A stretch of 17,370 nucleotides of DNA from CALJUZ01 sp003387805 (GTDB taxonomy: Bacteria; Bacillota; Limnochordia; Limnochordales; ZCTH02-B6): assembly GCA_937975235.1 (NCBI GenBank), contig CALJUZ010000117.1, positions 1-17,370 of the forward strand, read 5' to 3'. Below, piece by piece: positions 1-6,503 of the stretch. Position numbers and translations under genes: made by a program. The first letter of the stretch is position 1; the number at the start of each line of letters is the position of its first letter. The notes under the pieces were generated by a model. It saw only the letters and a program-made list of their open reading frames with translations, was not told where the DNA came from and made no database searches.

Positions 1-8
1 ACGGTCGG

Positions 9-18
9 CCCTCCTTTC
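9..18 (-). promoter_or_regulatory. Ribosome binding site for a gene beginning at or beyond the left edge
   Basis: The minus strand reads GAAAGGAGGG here, with only 8 nt left before the window ends. That is the normal spacing to a start codon, so a third gene of the ATPase operon probably starts at or just outside the edge. In N-type ATPase operons the gene after epsilon is usually the small membrane subunit atpQ or atpR. That identity is inferred, not seen. Confidence 0.6.
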
Positions 19-55
19 GGCGTGGGCAAGGCGTGGGCAAGGCGTGGGCAAGGCG
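19..55. repeat. 11-bp tandem repeat, about 3.4 copies
   Basis: GGCGTGGGCAA is repeated perfectly three times (19-29, 30-40, 41-51), followed by a partial copy. It lies between the atpC stop and the ribosome binding site of the next gene, so it lengthens an intercistronic spacer and does not alter a protein. Confidence 0.9.
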
Positions 56-73
56 CCCTCATGGCCGCCCCCG

Positions 74-457
74 CTACCGCTTCAGCTCCAGGAACTCCCG
101 CATGAGCATGGTCTCCAGGCGCAGCGCGGCCCGCTGCGCCGCCTCCACGTGCTGCTCGGCCTCGGCGAAAAACGCCAGCACCACGTCGGGCAAGTCCTCC
201 ATGCGATCCGACATGACCGCGTGCCGGGACGCCACCGTCACCTCGGCGCCCTTCTTCACCAGGACGCCGCCGTTGACGGCGATAAACTTCTCGGCGCCCC
301 CTTCGTCCGTGCACGCCATGATGCCCGGCTTCAGCGGCATGACGAAGTCCACGTGCAGCGGCAGCAAGCCGCGGCTGCCGTCCACGCCGTCGACCACGAC
401 TTTCGCCACCGCGCCTTCAAACACCAGCTTCTCCGGCGTCGTTACTTTCAGCGTCAT
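74..457 (-). CDS. atpC: F1Fo-ATPase epsilon subunit, alternate (N-ATPase) type
   Basis: Epsilon subunit of the F1 sector, which couples the central stalk to the beta subunits at the cytoplasmic face of the membrane. The N-terminal beta-sandwich is recognisable: MTLKVTTPEKLVFEG, then LPLHVDFVMPLKPGI near residues 33-47, where ordinary epsilon subunits have a LP.H..... PG pattern. The helical tail is short and ends LMREFLELKR. The length (127 aa) is normal. It follows beta directly, and no gamma gene precedes beta, which is the N-ATPase gene order. The ATG at 457 has AGGTGA 9 nt upstream; an in-frame GTG at 460 lies one codon before it and could also serve. The stop is TAG. Family assignment is confident; assignment to the alternate subtype rests on gene order and resemblance recalled from that family. 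Confidence 0.9.
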   Translation of the reverse strand: MTLKVTTPEKLVFEGAVAKVVVDGVDGSRGLLPLHVDFVMPLKPGIMACTDEGGAEKFIAVNGGVLVKKGAEVTVASRHAVMSDRMEDLPDVVLAFFAEAEQHVEAAQRAALRLETMLMREFLELKR

Positions 458-460
458 CAC

Positions 461-622
461 GGGAGCTCACCTGCCTCTTGGCTAGGGCTTGCGTGCTGCC
501 GGTACTGGTGCTGGCGCCGGTGCTGGTGTTCGCGCTGGCGCTGGGGCCGACGCCGGCACGCGGGCGGCCGCCTGCCGCGACCCCGCCCCCGGCACCGCGG
601 CCGCCTCGTCCGCCGCCCCGCC
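461..622. repeat. Low-complexity GC-rich spacer between atpD and atpC
   Basis: These 162 bp consist largely of short repeated blocks built on GGTGCTGGCGCCGGTGCTGG (plus strand) and GC-only runs. A minus-strand frame starting GTG at 626, overlapping the atpD stop, stays open through it, but its product is only Gly/Ala/Ser/Thr runs and looks like a by-product of composition. I see no RNA gene or clear terminator. An atpD-atpC spacer of this size is unusual in an operon whose subunits are made together. Confidence 0.6.
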
Positions 623-2365
623 TCACGCCATCACGTCCGCCCGGGCCGCCGCGCCCACCAGCTGCTTCCGCTTTTCGTGGGCTTCGTCCACCTCGCCGAT
701 CATGTACAGCGCCTGCTCGGGGTAGTCGGCAAACTCGTCGTTGAGAATGCGGCGGCAGCCTTCCACCGTTTTTTCCAGGGGCACGTAACGGCCCCGTTGG
801 CCGGTGAAGTGCTCGGTGGTGAAAAACGGCTGCGTCAGGAACCGCTCCAGGCGCCGGGCCCGGTTGACCAGCAGCCGGTCCCGCTGCGACAGTTCTTCGA
901 TGCCCAGCATCGCGATGATGTCTTTCAGCGACTCGTACTCCGCCAGCGTCCGGCGCACCTCGTGGGCCACCTCGTAATGCTCCCGGCCCACGATGTTGGG
1001 CGACAGCGCTTTCGAGTTGGACTCCAGCGGCGAGACGGCCGGATAGAGACCTTCGGCCGCCCGTTTGCGGGACAGCACGATGGATGCGCTCAGGTGCTGG
1101 AACGTGTGCGCGGCGGCGGGGTCCGTCATGTCATCGGCCGGCACGTACACCGCCTGCACCGACGTGATGCTGCCGTGGCGGCTGCTGCTGATGCGCTCCT
1201 GCAGCGCCGACAGCTCGGACGAGAGCGTAGGCTGGTAGCCGACCCGGGACGGGAACCGGCCCAGCATGCCCGACACTTCCTGCCCCGCCTGGATGAAACG
1301 GAAGATGTTGTCGATGAGCAGCAGCACGTCGCGCCCTTCGACGTCGCGGAAATACTCGGCAACGGTCAGGGCGGTGTGGCCGACACGGAAGCGGGCGCCC
1401 GGCGCCTCGTTCATCTGGCCGAACACGAGCACCGAGTTGTCCAGCACGCCGGCTTCTTTCATCTCCCGGTACAGCTCCTCGCCTTCCCGGGAGCGTTCGC
1501 CGATGCCGCAGAACACGCTGATGCCTTCGTACTCGCCGACGACGTTGTGGATCATCTCGGTGATGAGCACCGTCTTGCCCACGCCCGCGCCGCCGAACAG
1601 CCCTGCTTTGCCGCCCCGCTCCAGCGGCGCCAACAGGTCGATGCTCTTGATGCCGGTTTCGAAGGTGTCCCGGCCCGCGACTTGCTGCGCCAGCGGCAGC
1701 GGCGGCCGGTGAATGGACCGCCACTCGACGGGGCTGTCACGGACCTCGATGCGGGCGCGGCGGTTCGTCGACGAGCCGGGAGCGGCGGTGCCGCTTGGCG
1801 CACCGGCTTCGGGGTTCGCGGCGCGGCTTTCGGCGCTGCCGTGTGCGGCGGCCGTGGCCTGGGCCTCCAGCCCGTCGTCGGTCGGGCTGCCATAGGCCGG
1901 ACTGCCGCCGGCGGCCGGGCTCCCGACGTCGCTCGAGCTGCCATAGGCTCGGCTGCCGGCGTCGGCCCGGCTGCCCACGGCGACCGCCGGCGGGCCGTCG
2001 CCCGTCACAGCGCTCGGGTTCCGGCCGGGCGCCGGCGCCTCGCCATGGACCGCCACCGGCGGCCCGCCGTCAATGGGCTCGCCGAACAAATTCAGCATCC
2101 GCCCCAGCAGTTTCCGCGTCACCGGAATGCGCAGCGGCGCGCCCGTGTCCACCACCAGGTCGTCCCGGGCGATGCCGAACGGGTCGGAAAACGTGACCGC
2201 CCGGACCGTGTACTCGTCCAAATGCAGCAGCGTTTCCGCCCGAATGACCCGGTCTTCCGTATGTATCTCCAGCAGGTTGAACATGCGCGGCAGCTCCTCG
2301 TCGAACACGACGTCGACCACCGAACCTCGCACCCGCACGACCCGCCCTGCGTTTCGCTTTTCCAA
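623..2365 (-). CDS. atpD: F1Fo-ATPase beta subunit, alternate (N-ATPase) type, with a large low-complexity insert
   Basis: Catalytic nucleotide-binding subunit of the F1 sector. The P-loop is GGAGVGKT (residues 258-265), the GER motif GIGERSREG is at 287-295, and the Walker B strand LLLIDNIFRF is at 348-357. The sequence YVPADDMTDPAA (408-419) and the C-terminal RRLERFLTQPFFTTEHFTG resemble the alternate beta family. The product is 580 aa, while relatives are usually about 460-480. The excess is an Ala/Gly/Ser/Pro-rich stretch at about residues 105-212, between GEPIDGG and WRSIHRPP. The start is TTG at 2365, supported by AAGGAGG 11 nt upstream; no ATG fits. It is first in its operon and is followed by atpC. 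The known family couples ATP to Na+ or H+ transport; ion specificity lies in the c subunit, outside the window. Confidence 0.93.
   Translation of the reverse strand: MEKRNAGRVVRVRGSVVDVVFDEELPRMFNLLEIHTEDRVIRAETLLHLDEYTVRAVTFSDPFGIARDDLVVDTGAPLRIPVTRKLLGRMLNLFGEPIDGGPPVAVHGEAPAPGRNPSAVTGDGPPAVAVGSRADAGSRAYGSSSDVGSPAAGGSPAYGSPTDDGLEAQATAAAHGSAESRAANPEAGAPSGTAAPGSSTNRRARIEVRDSPVEWRSIHRPPLPLAQQVAGRDTFETGIKSIDLLAPLERGGKAGLFGGAGVGKTVLITEMIHNVVGEYEGISVFCGIGERSREGEELYREMKEAGVLDNSVLVFGQMNEAPGARFRVGHTALTVAEYFRDVEGRDVLLLIDNIFRFIQAGQEVSGMLGRFPSRVGYQPTLSSELSALQERISSSRHGSITSVQAVYVPADDMTDPAAAHTFQHLSASIVLSRKRAAEGLYPAVSPLESNSKALSPNIVGREHYEVAHEVRRTLAEYESLKDIIAMLGIEELSQRDRLLVNRARRLERFLTQPFFTTEHFTGQRGRYVPLEKTVEGCRRILNDEFADYPEQALYMIGEVDEAHEKRKQLVGAAARADVMA
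1732..2053 (-). repeat. In-frame low-complexity insertion within atpD containing 51-bp repeats
   Basis: Residues about 105-212 of beta are Gly/Ala/Ser/Pro/Asp-rich, with no resemblance to the ATPase fold. Part is a degenerate 17-residue (51-bp) tandem repeat: AYGSSSDVGSPAAGGSP is followed by AYGSPTDDG. At DNA level GCTGCCATAGG recurs at 1886 and 1937, exactly 51 bp apart. The insert keeps frame and sits where the canonical protein has a short turn between the N-terminal barrel and the nucleotide-binding domain. Confidence 0.85.
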
Positions 2366-2376
2366 GGTGCTCGCAC

Positions 2377-2383
2377 CCTCCTT
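2377..2383 (-). promoter_or_regulatory. Shine-Dalgarno site supporting the atpD TTG start
   Basis: The minus strand reads AAGGAGG 11 nt before the TTG at 2365. An overlapping GTG just after this site is out of frame with beta, so the site decides in favour of TTG. Confidence 0.7.
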
Positions 2384-2440
2384 GAGGCCTCACCCCGGAA
2401 CCTATCCGCGATTTTGCCCACGATTTGGCAACTTAATTTC

Positions 2441-2469
2441 ATCATGTCACTGTTTCTCCGGAATTCCAA
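2441..2469 (-). promoter_or_regulatory. Candidate sigma-70-type promoter for the ATPase operon
   Basis: The minus strand has TTGGAA (2469-2464), a 17-nt spacer and CATGAT (2446-2441), each matching 4 of 6 consensus positions. It lies in a locally AT-rich stretch about 75 nt upstream of the atpD start. This is judged by eye only. Confidence 0.35.
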
Positions 2470-2600
2470 GTGACACCTGTAAGGTTCCTGTCCCGAACGG
2501 GGGTGACGCCCGGCGGCGGCGCCTCTCCGGTACACGCCTCGACCGGCGCGGCGCCCCCCTGAGAGGCGCCTCAAGCCCGAGGCGCGCTGATAGGAGGCGG

Positions 2601-2767
2601 CTCGGTGTGCTGGAGCAAGATGGAGGCCGGCGAGCCTCATGGGTGTCGTCCAGAAAATGTAAACCCTCAGCTAGACGAGCTGCCACATTTTGGAAGTGAG
2701 CCGCCCCACCGGGTACGCAGCACGGCTCCAGCCAAATGACCCCGAAGTTGGGGCCGAACACGCCCAA
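2601..2767. repeat. Long linker A (167 nt) of the satellite
   Basis: First and most divergent of four 167-nt linkers. Landmarks shared with the others are GCTGGAGCAAGATGG near its start, ACATTTTGGAAG in the middle, GGCTCCAGCC, and GGCCGAACACGCCCAAGC at its end. It also carries a small hairpin, CAGCT-AGACG-AGCTG. Confidence 0.85.
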
Positions 2768-3035
2768 GCACACCGTTGTGCGACGCATGAAACGCCGGAG
2801 CTTCCGACACTGCGGCGCGTGAACGCTGGAGCCTCCGACAGTGCGGAGCGTGAACGCTGGAGTCTCCAACGGTGCGACGCTTGAGCGCCGGAGCCTCCGA
2901 CAGTGCGACGCGTGAACGCTGGAACCTCCGACAGTACGACGCGTGAGCGCCGAAACGTCCCACTGTGGGGCGCAAGAACGCCGGAGCGTCTCACAGCGGG
3001 ACGCTTCGAGGCCAAAACGTCCCACTATGAGACGC

Positions 3036-3202
3036 TTGGCGTGCTGGAACAAGATGGAAGTCGAACAACCTCGTCGATGGCATCCATGAGATTGCAAAGT
3101 CCCAGCTAGAAGACATGCTACATTTTGGAAATGATCCGCGCCGCCGGGTCCGTACCACAGCTCGGTCCCGACAACCCCAGAATTTCGGTCGAAAACGCCC
3201 GA
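3036..3202. repeat. Long linker B (167 nt) of the satellite
   Basis: Same length and landmarks as linker A: GCTGGAACAAGATGGAAG, CCCAGCTAGAAG, ACATTTTGGAAATGATCCGC, then GTCGAAAACGCCCGA. It is moderately diverged from linkers C and D. Confidence 0.85.
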
Positions 3203-3224
3203 GCGCCCCACTATGAGGCGCAAA

Positions 3225-3446
3225 AACGCCGAAGCGTCTCACAGTGGGGTGCTTCAAGCCCAAAGCGTCCCACTATGTGACGCTTCGACCTCCTGGAACA
3301 AGGTAGAAGTCGACCAACCTCATCGGCATCACCCATAAATTGTAAAGCCCCAGTTAGAAGGCCTTCGACATTTTGGAAGCGATCCGCCCGGCCGGGTTCA
3401 TACCAGGGCTCCAGCCGGACAGCCCCAAAGTTCAGGCCGAACACGC
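3225..3446. repeat. 222-bp direct repeat, first copy
   Basis: By eye this is identical, base for base, to 3473-3694. It covers two palindromic cores and nearly all of linker C. The 248-bp offset equals 8 x 31, as expected from unequal recombination in register with the array. The flanks differ on both sides, so the identity appears to be a recent exchange or duplication. Confidence 0.93.
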
Positions 3447-3472
3447 TCAAGCGTCCCACTTTGAGGCGCAAG

Positions 3473-3694
3473 AACGCCGAAGCGTCTCACAGTGGGGTGC
3501 TTCAAGCCCAAAGCGTCCCACTATGTGACGCTTCGACCTCCTGGAACAAGGTAGAAGTCGACCAACCTCATCGGCATCACCCATAAATTGTAAAGCCCCA
3601 GTTAGAAGGCCTTCGACATTTTGGAAGCGATCCGCCCGGCCGGGTTCATACCAGGGCTCCAGCCGGACAGCCCCAAAGTTCAGGCCGAACACGC
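3473..3694. repeat. 222-bp direct repeat, second copy
   Basis: Second copy of the 222-bp identical block, 248 bp downstream of the first. It covers two cores and linker D. After it the array changes to the more diverged cores at 3699, 3730 and 3761 and then fades out. Confidence 0.93.
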
Positions 3695-3870
3695 CCACGC
3701 GCCCCAATGTGAGACACGCAAGCTCCGGAGCGCCCCACTATGAGTCGCTTCGGCCCCCAGACGCCCAACTCCGTGGACCTGAGGCCCCACGCAGCCCTCA
3801 GGAAACGCCTCAGGCCGAAGGTGCGGCACGATCGAAGGCGCACGCTCCCCGGCGTTCCACGATGATGTGC

Positions 3871-4067
3871 TGAATCACAGCAACAAAAAGCGGATCTCAG
3901 TGTGGAGAGCGGGCTGGACTCATGGACTTGAAGCTGGCGCGGAGCCACACCTCGCCCACACGCCCGCGCAGCCGGCCTTTTCTCTAAATCGTCTCGGCCC
4001 CTGGCTGTCCGCATCGTGGGTCAACACAAACACAACACCTGGCAGCCGGTGGCGCCGGTCATCCGCC
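3871..4067. other. Intergenic stretch between the satellite and the ABC operon
   Basis: No ORF with plausible composition or a start signal is visible. The plus strand holds a small hairpin, TGCTG-AATCA-CAGCA (3868-3882). Just downstream of the permease stop, the minus strand reads CCGGCGCCACCGG followed by a T/G-rich run, which could be a weak terminator for the transporter operon, but the stem is only 4-5 bp. I see nothing else. Confidence 0.4.
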
Positions 4068-4895
4068 TCAGCCCTTGAGCGACCCCGCCAGCAGCCCGCG
4101 AATGAAGTAGCGCCCGAGGAAGATGTAAATCAGGACGGTGGGGATGGCGGCCAGAATCGAGCCGGCCATGGGCAGGTTCCACTGCACGGCCTGGCCCCCG
4201 GCCAGATTGGCCAAAGCGACCGTGATGGGCTGCGCCGCCGGCCGAGTCAGCGTCACCGCCCACAAGAACTCGTTCCAAATTTGCGTGAACTGCCAAATGA
4301 CCGTCACGACAAAGCCCGGCACCGACAACGGCAAAACAATGCGCCCGTAAATACCGAAAAACCCGGCGCCGTCCAGCGTCGCCGACTCCAGCAAGTCATC
4401 GGGGATCTGGGCGTAGAAGTTGCGGAAAATCAGCGTCGTAATGGGGAGCCCGTACACCACGTGCACGAGAATGAGCCCCGGCAGTCCGCCGTACAGCCCC
4501 GTGCTGCGCAAAAACTGAAACAGCGGAATCAGGATGCTCTGGTAGGGAATGAACATGCCGAACAAGACCAGCGGAAAGATGATTTCGGAACCCCGAAAGC
4601 GCCACTTGGAAAAAACGTAGCCGTTCATAGAGCCCATGACGGTAGACAAAACCGTGGCCGTAATCGCCAAGACGAAGCTGTTGCGCAACTGCGGCGAAAA
4701 CTGCTGCCACGCCGTCCGGTAGCTGTCCCAATGCAACGCGCGCGGAAACTCCCACGCCGTGTCGAGGCGAATGTCGGCCGGCGCTTTGAGGCTGGTGGCC
4801 ACGGTCATATACAGCGGCAGCAAGTAAAGGACGGCCGCCAGCACCAGCACCACATAAATCCACACTCGTGTCCATCGGACTTTCCGCGCCGACAT
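4068..4895 (-). CDS. Carbohydrate ABC transporter permease, MalG/LacG-like
   Basis: Second inner-membrane subunit of a CUT1-type sugar importer. It has 275 aa with six predicted helices, beginning VWIYVVLVLAAVLYLLPLYM (11-30). The cytoplasmic EAA loop that contacts the ATPase is ESATLDGAGFFGIYGRIVLP (170-189). The tail RYFIRGLLAGSLKG is typical of MalG-type permeases. The ATG at 4895 has GAGGTGA 6 nt upstream; a TTG one codon earlier is too close to that site. It follows the MalF-like permease by 95 bp on the same strand and is the last gene of the transporter set. The substrate cannot be read from the permease; the neighbouring gal genes point to galactose, glucose or a galactoside. Confidence 0.92.
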   Translation of the reverse strand: MSARKVRWTRVWIYVVLVLAAVLYLLPLYMTVATSLKAPADIRLDTAWEFPRALHWDSYRTAWQQFSPQLRNSFVLAITATVLSTVMGSMNGYVFSKWRFRGSEIIFPLVLFGMFIPYQSILIPLFQFLRSTGLYGGLPGLILVHVVYGLPITTLIFRNFYAQIPDDLLESATLDGAGFFGIYGRIVLPLSVPGFVVTVIWQFTQIWNEFLWAVTLTRPAAQPITVALANLAGGQAVQWNLPMAGSILAAIPTVLIYIFLGRYFIRGLLAGSLKG

Positions 4896-4990
4896 CAATC
4901 TTCACCTCGACGCTTGTTGAACACCCTGAATTCCCCTGCAGCCTTCCGGCCCCGCCGACGACACCCATCGGGTTCCGGAGTGCGCCGCTG

Positions 4991-6103
4991 TCAGTTCTCC
5001 TCCCGCGACCGGAGCGTCGATACGAGGTACGGCACGATCAGTACCGACACCAGCGTCAGCAGCACCACGGCGATGGCGGCGCCCTTGGCGAACTGATTGC
5101 CCCGGAACGCGGTCAGGTACATCGAAATGGCCGGCACGCTGGTCGCGGCGTTGTCCGGGCCGGCCATGACGAAAATCAAGTCGAACGCTTTCAAGGCGAT
5201 GTGGCCAAGAATGATGACGGCACTCCAGATGATCGGCTTGAGCAGGGGCAACTCCACATGCCGGTACAGCTGCCACCACGACGCGCCGTCCACCCGGGCC
5301 GCTTCCCGCACCTCGTCCGGAATCCCCCGCAGCCCAGCCAAAAACAGCGCCATGGTGTAGCCGGACATCTGCCACACGCCGGCCAAGACAATTCCAATGA
5401 GAGCCAGGTTGAAACCGTGGTATTCCGGAAACGGCAGCACCTCGATCTTAGTGGCCGCCGTGAACGCCCACACTAAAGCCGCGGCCGCCAGCACGCCTCC
5501 GGCCGCCGCCCGCCGCCGGGCACCCGCCAGCCACCAGCGGGCGGCGAGCACGAAAAAGACCACAGCGAGCAGAAGGCCAAGCAGCGTTGGCACGTCCTGC
5601 CAGTTCCACCGGCCGATCTGCTCGCGGCTGGTCAGCCATGCGAACTCGATGCGCGGCAAGCCCACCAGTGTGGGCAGGACGTTGATGCCGCCCCGGGGCT
5701 GCAGCATCCAGCGCCAGATAGTGCCCGTCACGATAAACGACAGGGACATAGGAAACAAGAACACGGTCCGGAAAAAGCCTTCGCCCCGCACGCCCTGGTC
5801 CAGCAGGGTGGCCAAGACGAGCCCGACGACCAGGCAGCCGCCGACGAACAAGATCGAGAGGGCCACCATGTTGACCATGTCCTGGCGGAAACGCACGTCG
5901 AGGAAACCCGTGAACAAATCCTTGAAGTTGTCCAGACCGATGAAGGAAATATCTGGGTCCAGCGCCAAGGCCGCCCCCCGGCCCCAGTCCGACATCGAGA
6001 CGTAGATGGTTTGCCCGATAAAGCCATAAACGAAAATGGCCAGCAGCACCAGCGACGGCGCCACCATGGCTAGGGCGATGAGGCGTTCCTGACGTGACTT
6101 CAT
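4991..6103 (-). CDS. Carbohydrate ABC transporter permease, MalF/LacF-like
   Basis: First permease of the sugar importer, 370 aa. The N-terminal helix is LIALAMVAPSLVLLAIFVYG (8-27). The EAA loop EAARVDGASWWQLYRHVELP lies at 267-286 and the protein ends LVSTLRSREEN. Between about residues 150 and 230 is an extra segment with two hydrophobic stretches (LLGLLLAVVFFVLAA and GGVLAAAALVWAFTAA), longer than in minimal LacF-type permeases; large insertions here are known in MalF-like proteins. The ATG at 6103 follows GGAGGAG with a 6-nt gap. The frame is open upstream to 6214, but that part has no ribosome site. It is separated from the binding-protein gene by 400 bp holding repeats and a strong hairpin, unusually far for operon partners. 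Confidence 0.92.
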   Translation of the reverse strand: MKSRQERLIALAMVAPSLVLLAIFVYGFIGQTIYVSMSDWGRGAALALDPDISFIGLDNFKDLFTGFLDVRFRQDMVNMVALSILFVGGCLVVGLVLATLLDQGVRGEGFFRTVFLFPMSLSFIVTGTIWRWMLQPRGGINVLPTLVGLPRIEFAWLTSREQIGRWNWQDVPTLLGLLLAVVFFVLAARWWLAGARRRAAAGGVLAAAALVWAFTAATKIEVLPFPEYHGFNLALIGIVLAGVWQMSGYTMALFLAGLRGIPDEVREAARVDGASWWQLYRHVELPLLKPIIWSAVIILGHIALKAFDLIFVMAGPDNAATSVPAISMYLTAFRGNQFAKGAAIAVVLLTLVSVLIVPYLVSTLRSREEN

Positions 6104-6237
6104 CGGCGGCTCCTCCAAGACGATGTCGGCAACGACGAGGCCGAACTTGTGGCCGCAGGGGCGCGGGCAGTGACGGGACAAAGCGTCGCAGCGGGTAAGA
6201 CGGCGACCGGCCAAACTTCAGGACGGCTTCACCTTCC

Positions 6238-6430
6238 CGAGACACCGGAAGCGGACCGGACTCGTCCCGAGACCGAAACGAAGCCGCTCCGGCGGCGGCC
6301 GGACCCGCCGCGACACCGTAGTGAAGCCGGATCCGACCGCGGACCGCCCCCCACGACACCGAAGCCAAGCCCGGTCATGCGGCGGACGGACCCGCCGCGA
6401 AACCAACACGAAGTCCGCGGCGGCGGGCGG
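6238..6430. repeat. Imperfect minisatellite of about 40 bp, five units
   Basis: Units start at about 6238, 6268, 6309, 6352 and 6396, each opening with a variant of CGCGACACCGAAG and ending with GGCGGACGGACCCGC-like sequence. Unit length drifts from 30 to 44 bp. It occupies most of the gap between the binding-protein and permease genes. One minus-strand frame stays open through it with VSRRVRPP repeats, but it has no start signal and looks like a shadow of the repeat. Confidence 0.7.
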
Positions 6431-6454
6431 GGCGGGCCCGCTCAGGGCCCGCCC
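6430..6454 (-). terminator. Intercistronic hairpin between binding protein and permease genes
   Basis: GGGCGGGCCC and GGGCCCGCCC form a perfect 10-bp GC-only stem with a 5-nt loop (6440-6444), about 50 nt downstream of the binding-protein stop. There is no U-tract, so it is more likely an attenuator or RNA-stabilising hairpin than a full terminator. Such hairpins commonly make the binding protein more abundant than its permeases. Confidence 0.6.
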
Positions 6455-6503
6455 GGCGGGGGTGAGTGGGGGCCCGCCCTGCCGTGTCCGGCGCCGGCCG
6501 GCA

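Larger units (their letters stand above)
2551..3870. repeat. Palindromic 31-bp satellite array with higher-order structure
   Basis: A 19-bp imperfect palindrome (typical copies GCGTCCCACTATGAGACGC and GCGTCTCACAGTGGGGTGC) recurs about 20 times. Cores start at 2551, 2582, 2768, 2800, 2831, 2862, 2893, 2924, 2955, 2986, 3017, 3203, 3234, 3265, 3451, 3482, 3513, 3699, 3730 and 3761, with degraded ones near 3823 and 3852. Short intervals are 31 bp (32 once, 2768 to 2800), made of a 19-bp core and a 12-bp linker such as TTCGAGGCCAAA. The four long intervals (2582-2768, 3017-3203, 3265-3451, 3513-3699) are each 186 bp, or 6 x 31, so 31-bp phase is kept through the main block. There are no unique spacers, so this is not CRISPR. 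Since 31 is not a multiple of 3, it is not a conventional coding repeat. Function is unknown. Confidence 0.9.

Noticed and set aside
44..2473. An 809-aa plus-strand frame
   Set aside because: It is antisense to atpC and atpD, His/Arg/Ala-rich, and has no start signal; long antisense frames are expected at this GC content.
2447..3223. A 258-aa minus-strand reading frame through the satellite, with related frames at 3211-3707
   Set aside because: The frames follow the repeat DNA. Units of 31 and 248 bp rotate the frame, there is no ribosome site, and composition is Arg/Ser-rich shadow sequence. The similarity between the frames is explained by DNA repetition.
2551..3870. CRISPR array
   Set aside because: The repeats are contiguous, the short linkers are 12 bp and similar to each other, the long linkers are themselves repeats, and no cas gene is near.
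3867..5096. A 409-aa plus-strand frame opposite the second permease
   Set aside because: It is antisense to a clear MalG-like permease, with Gln/Arg/His-rich composition and no ribosome site.
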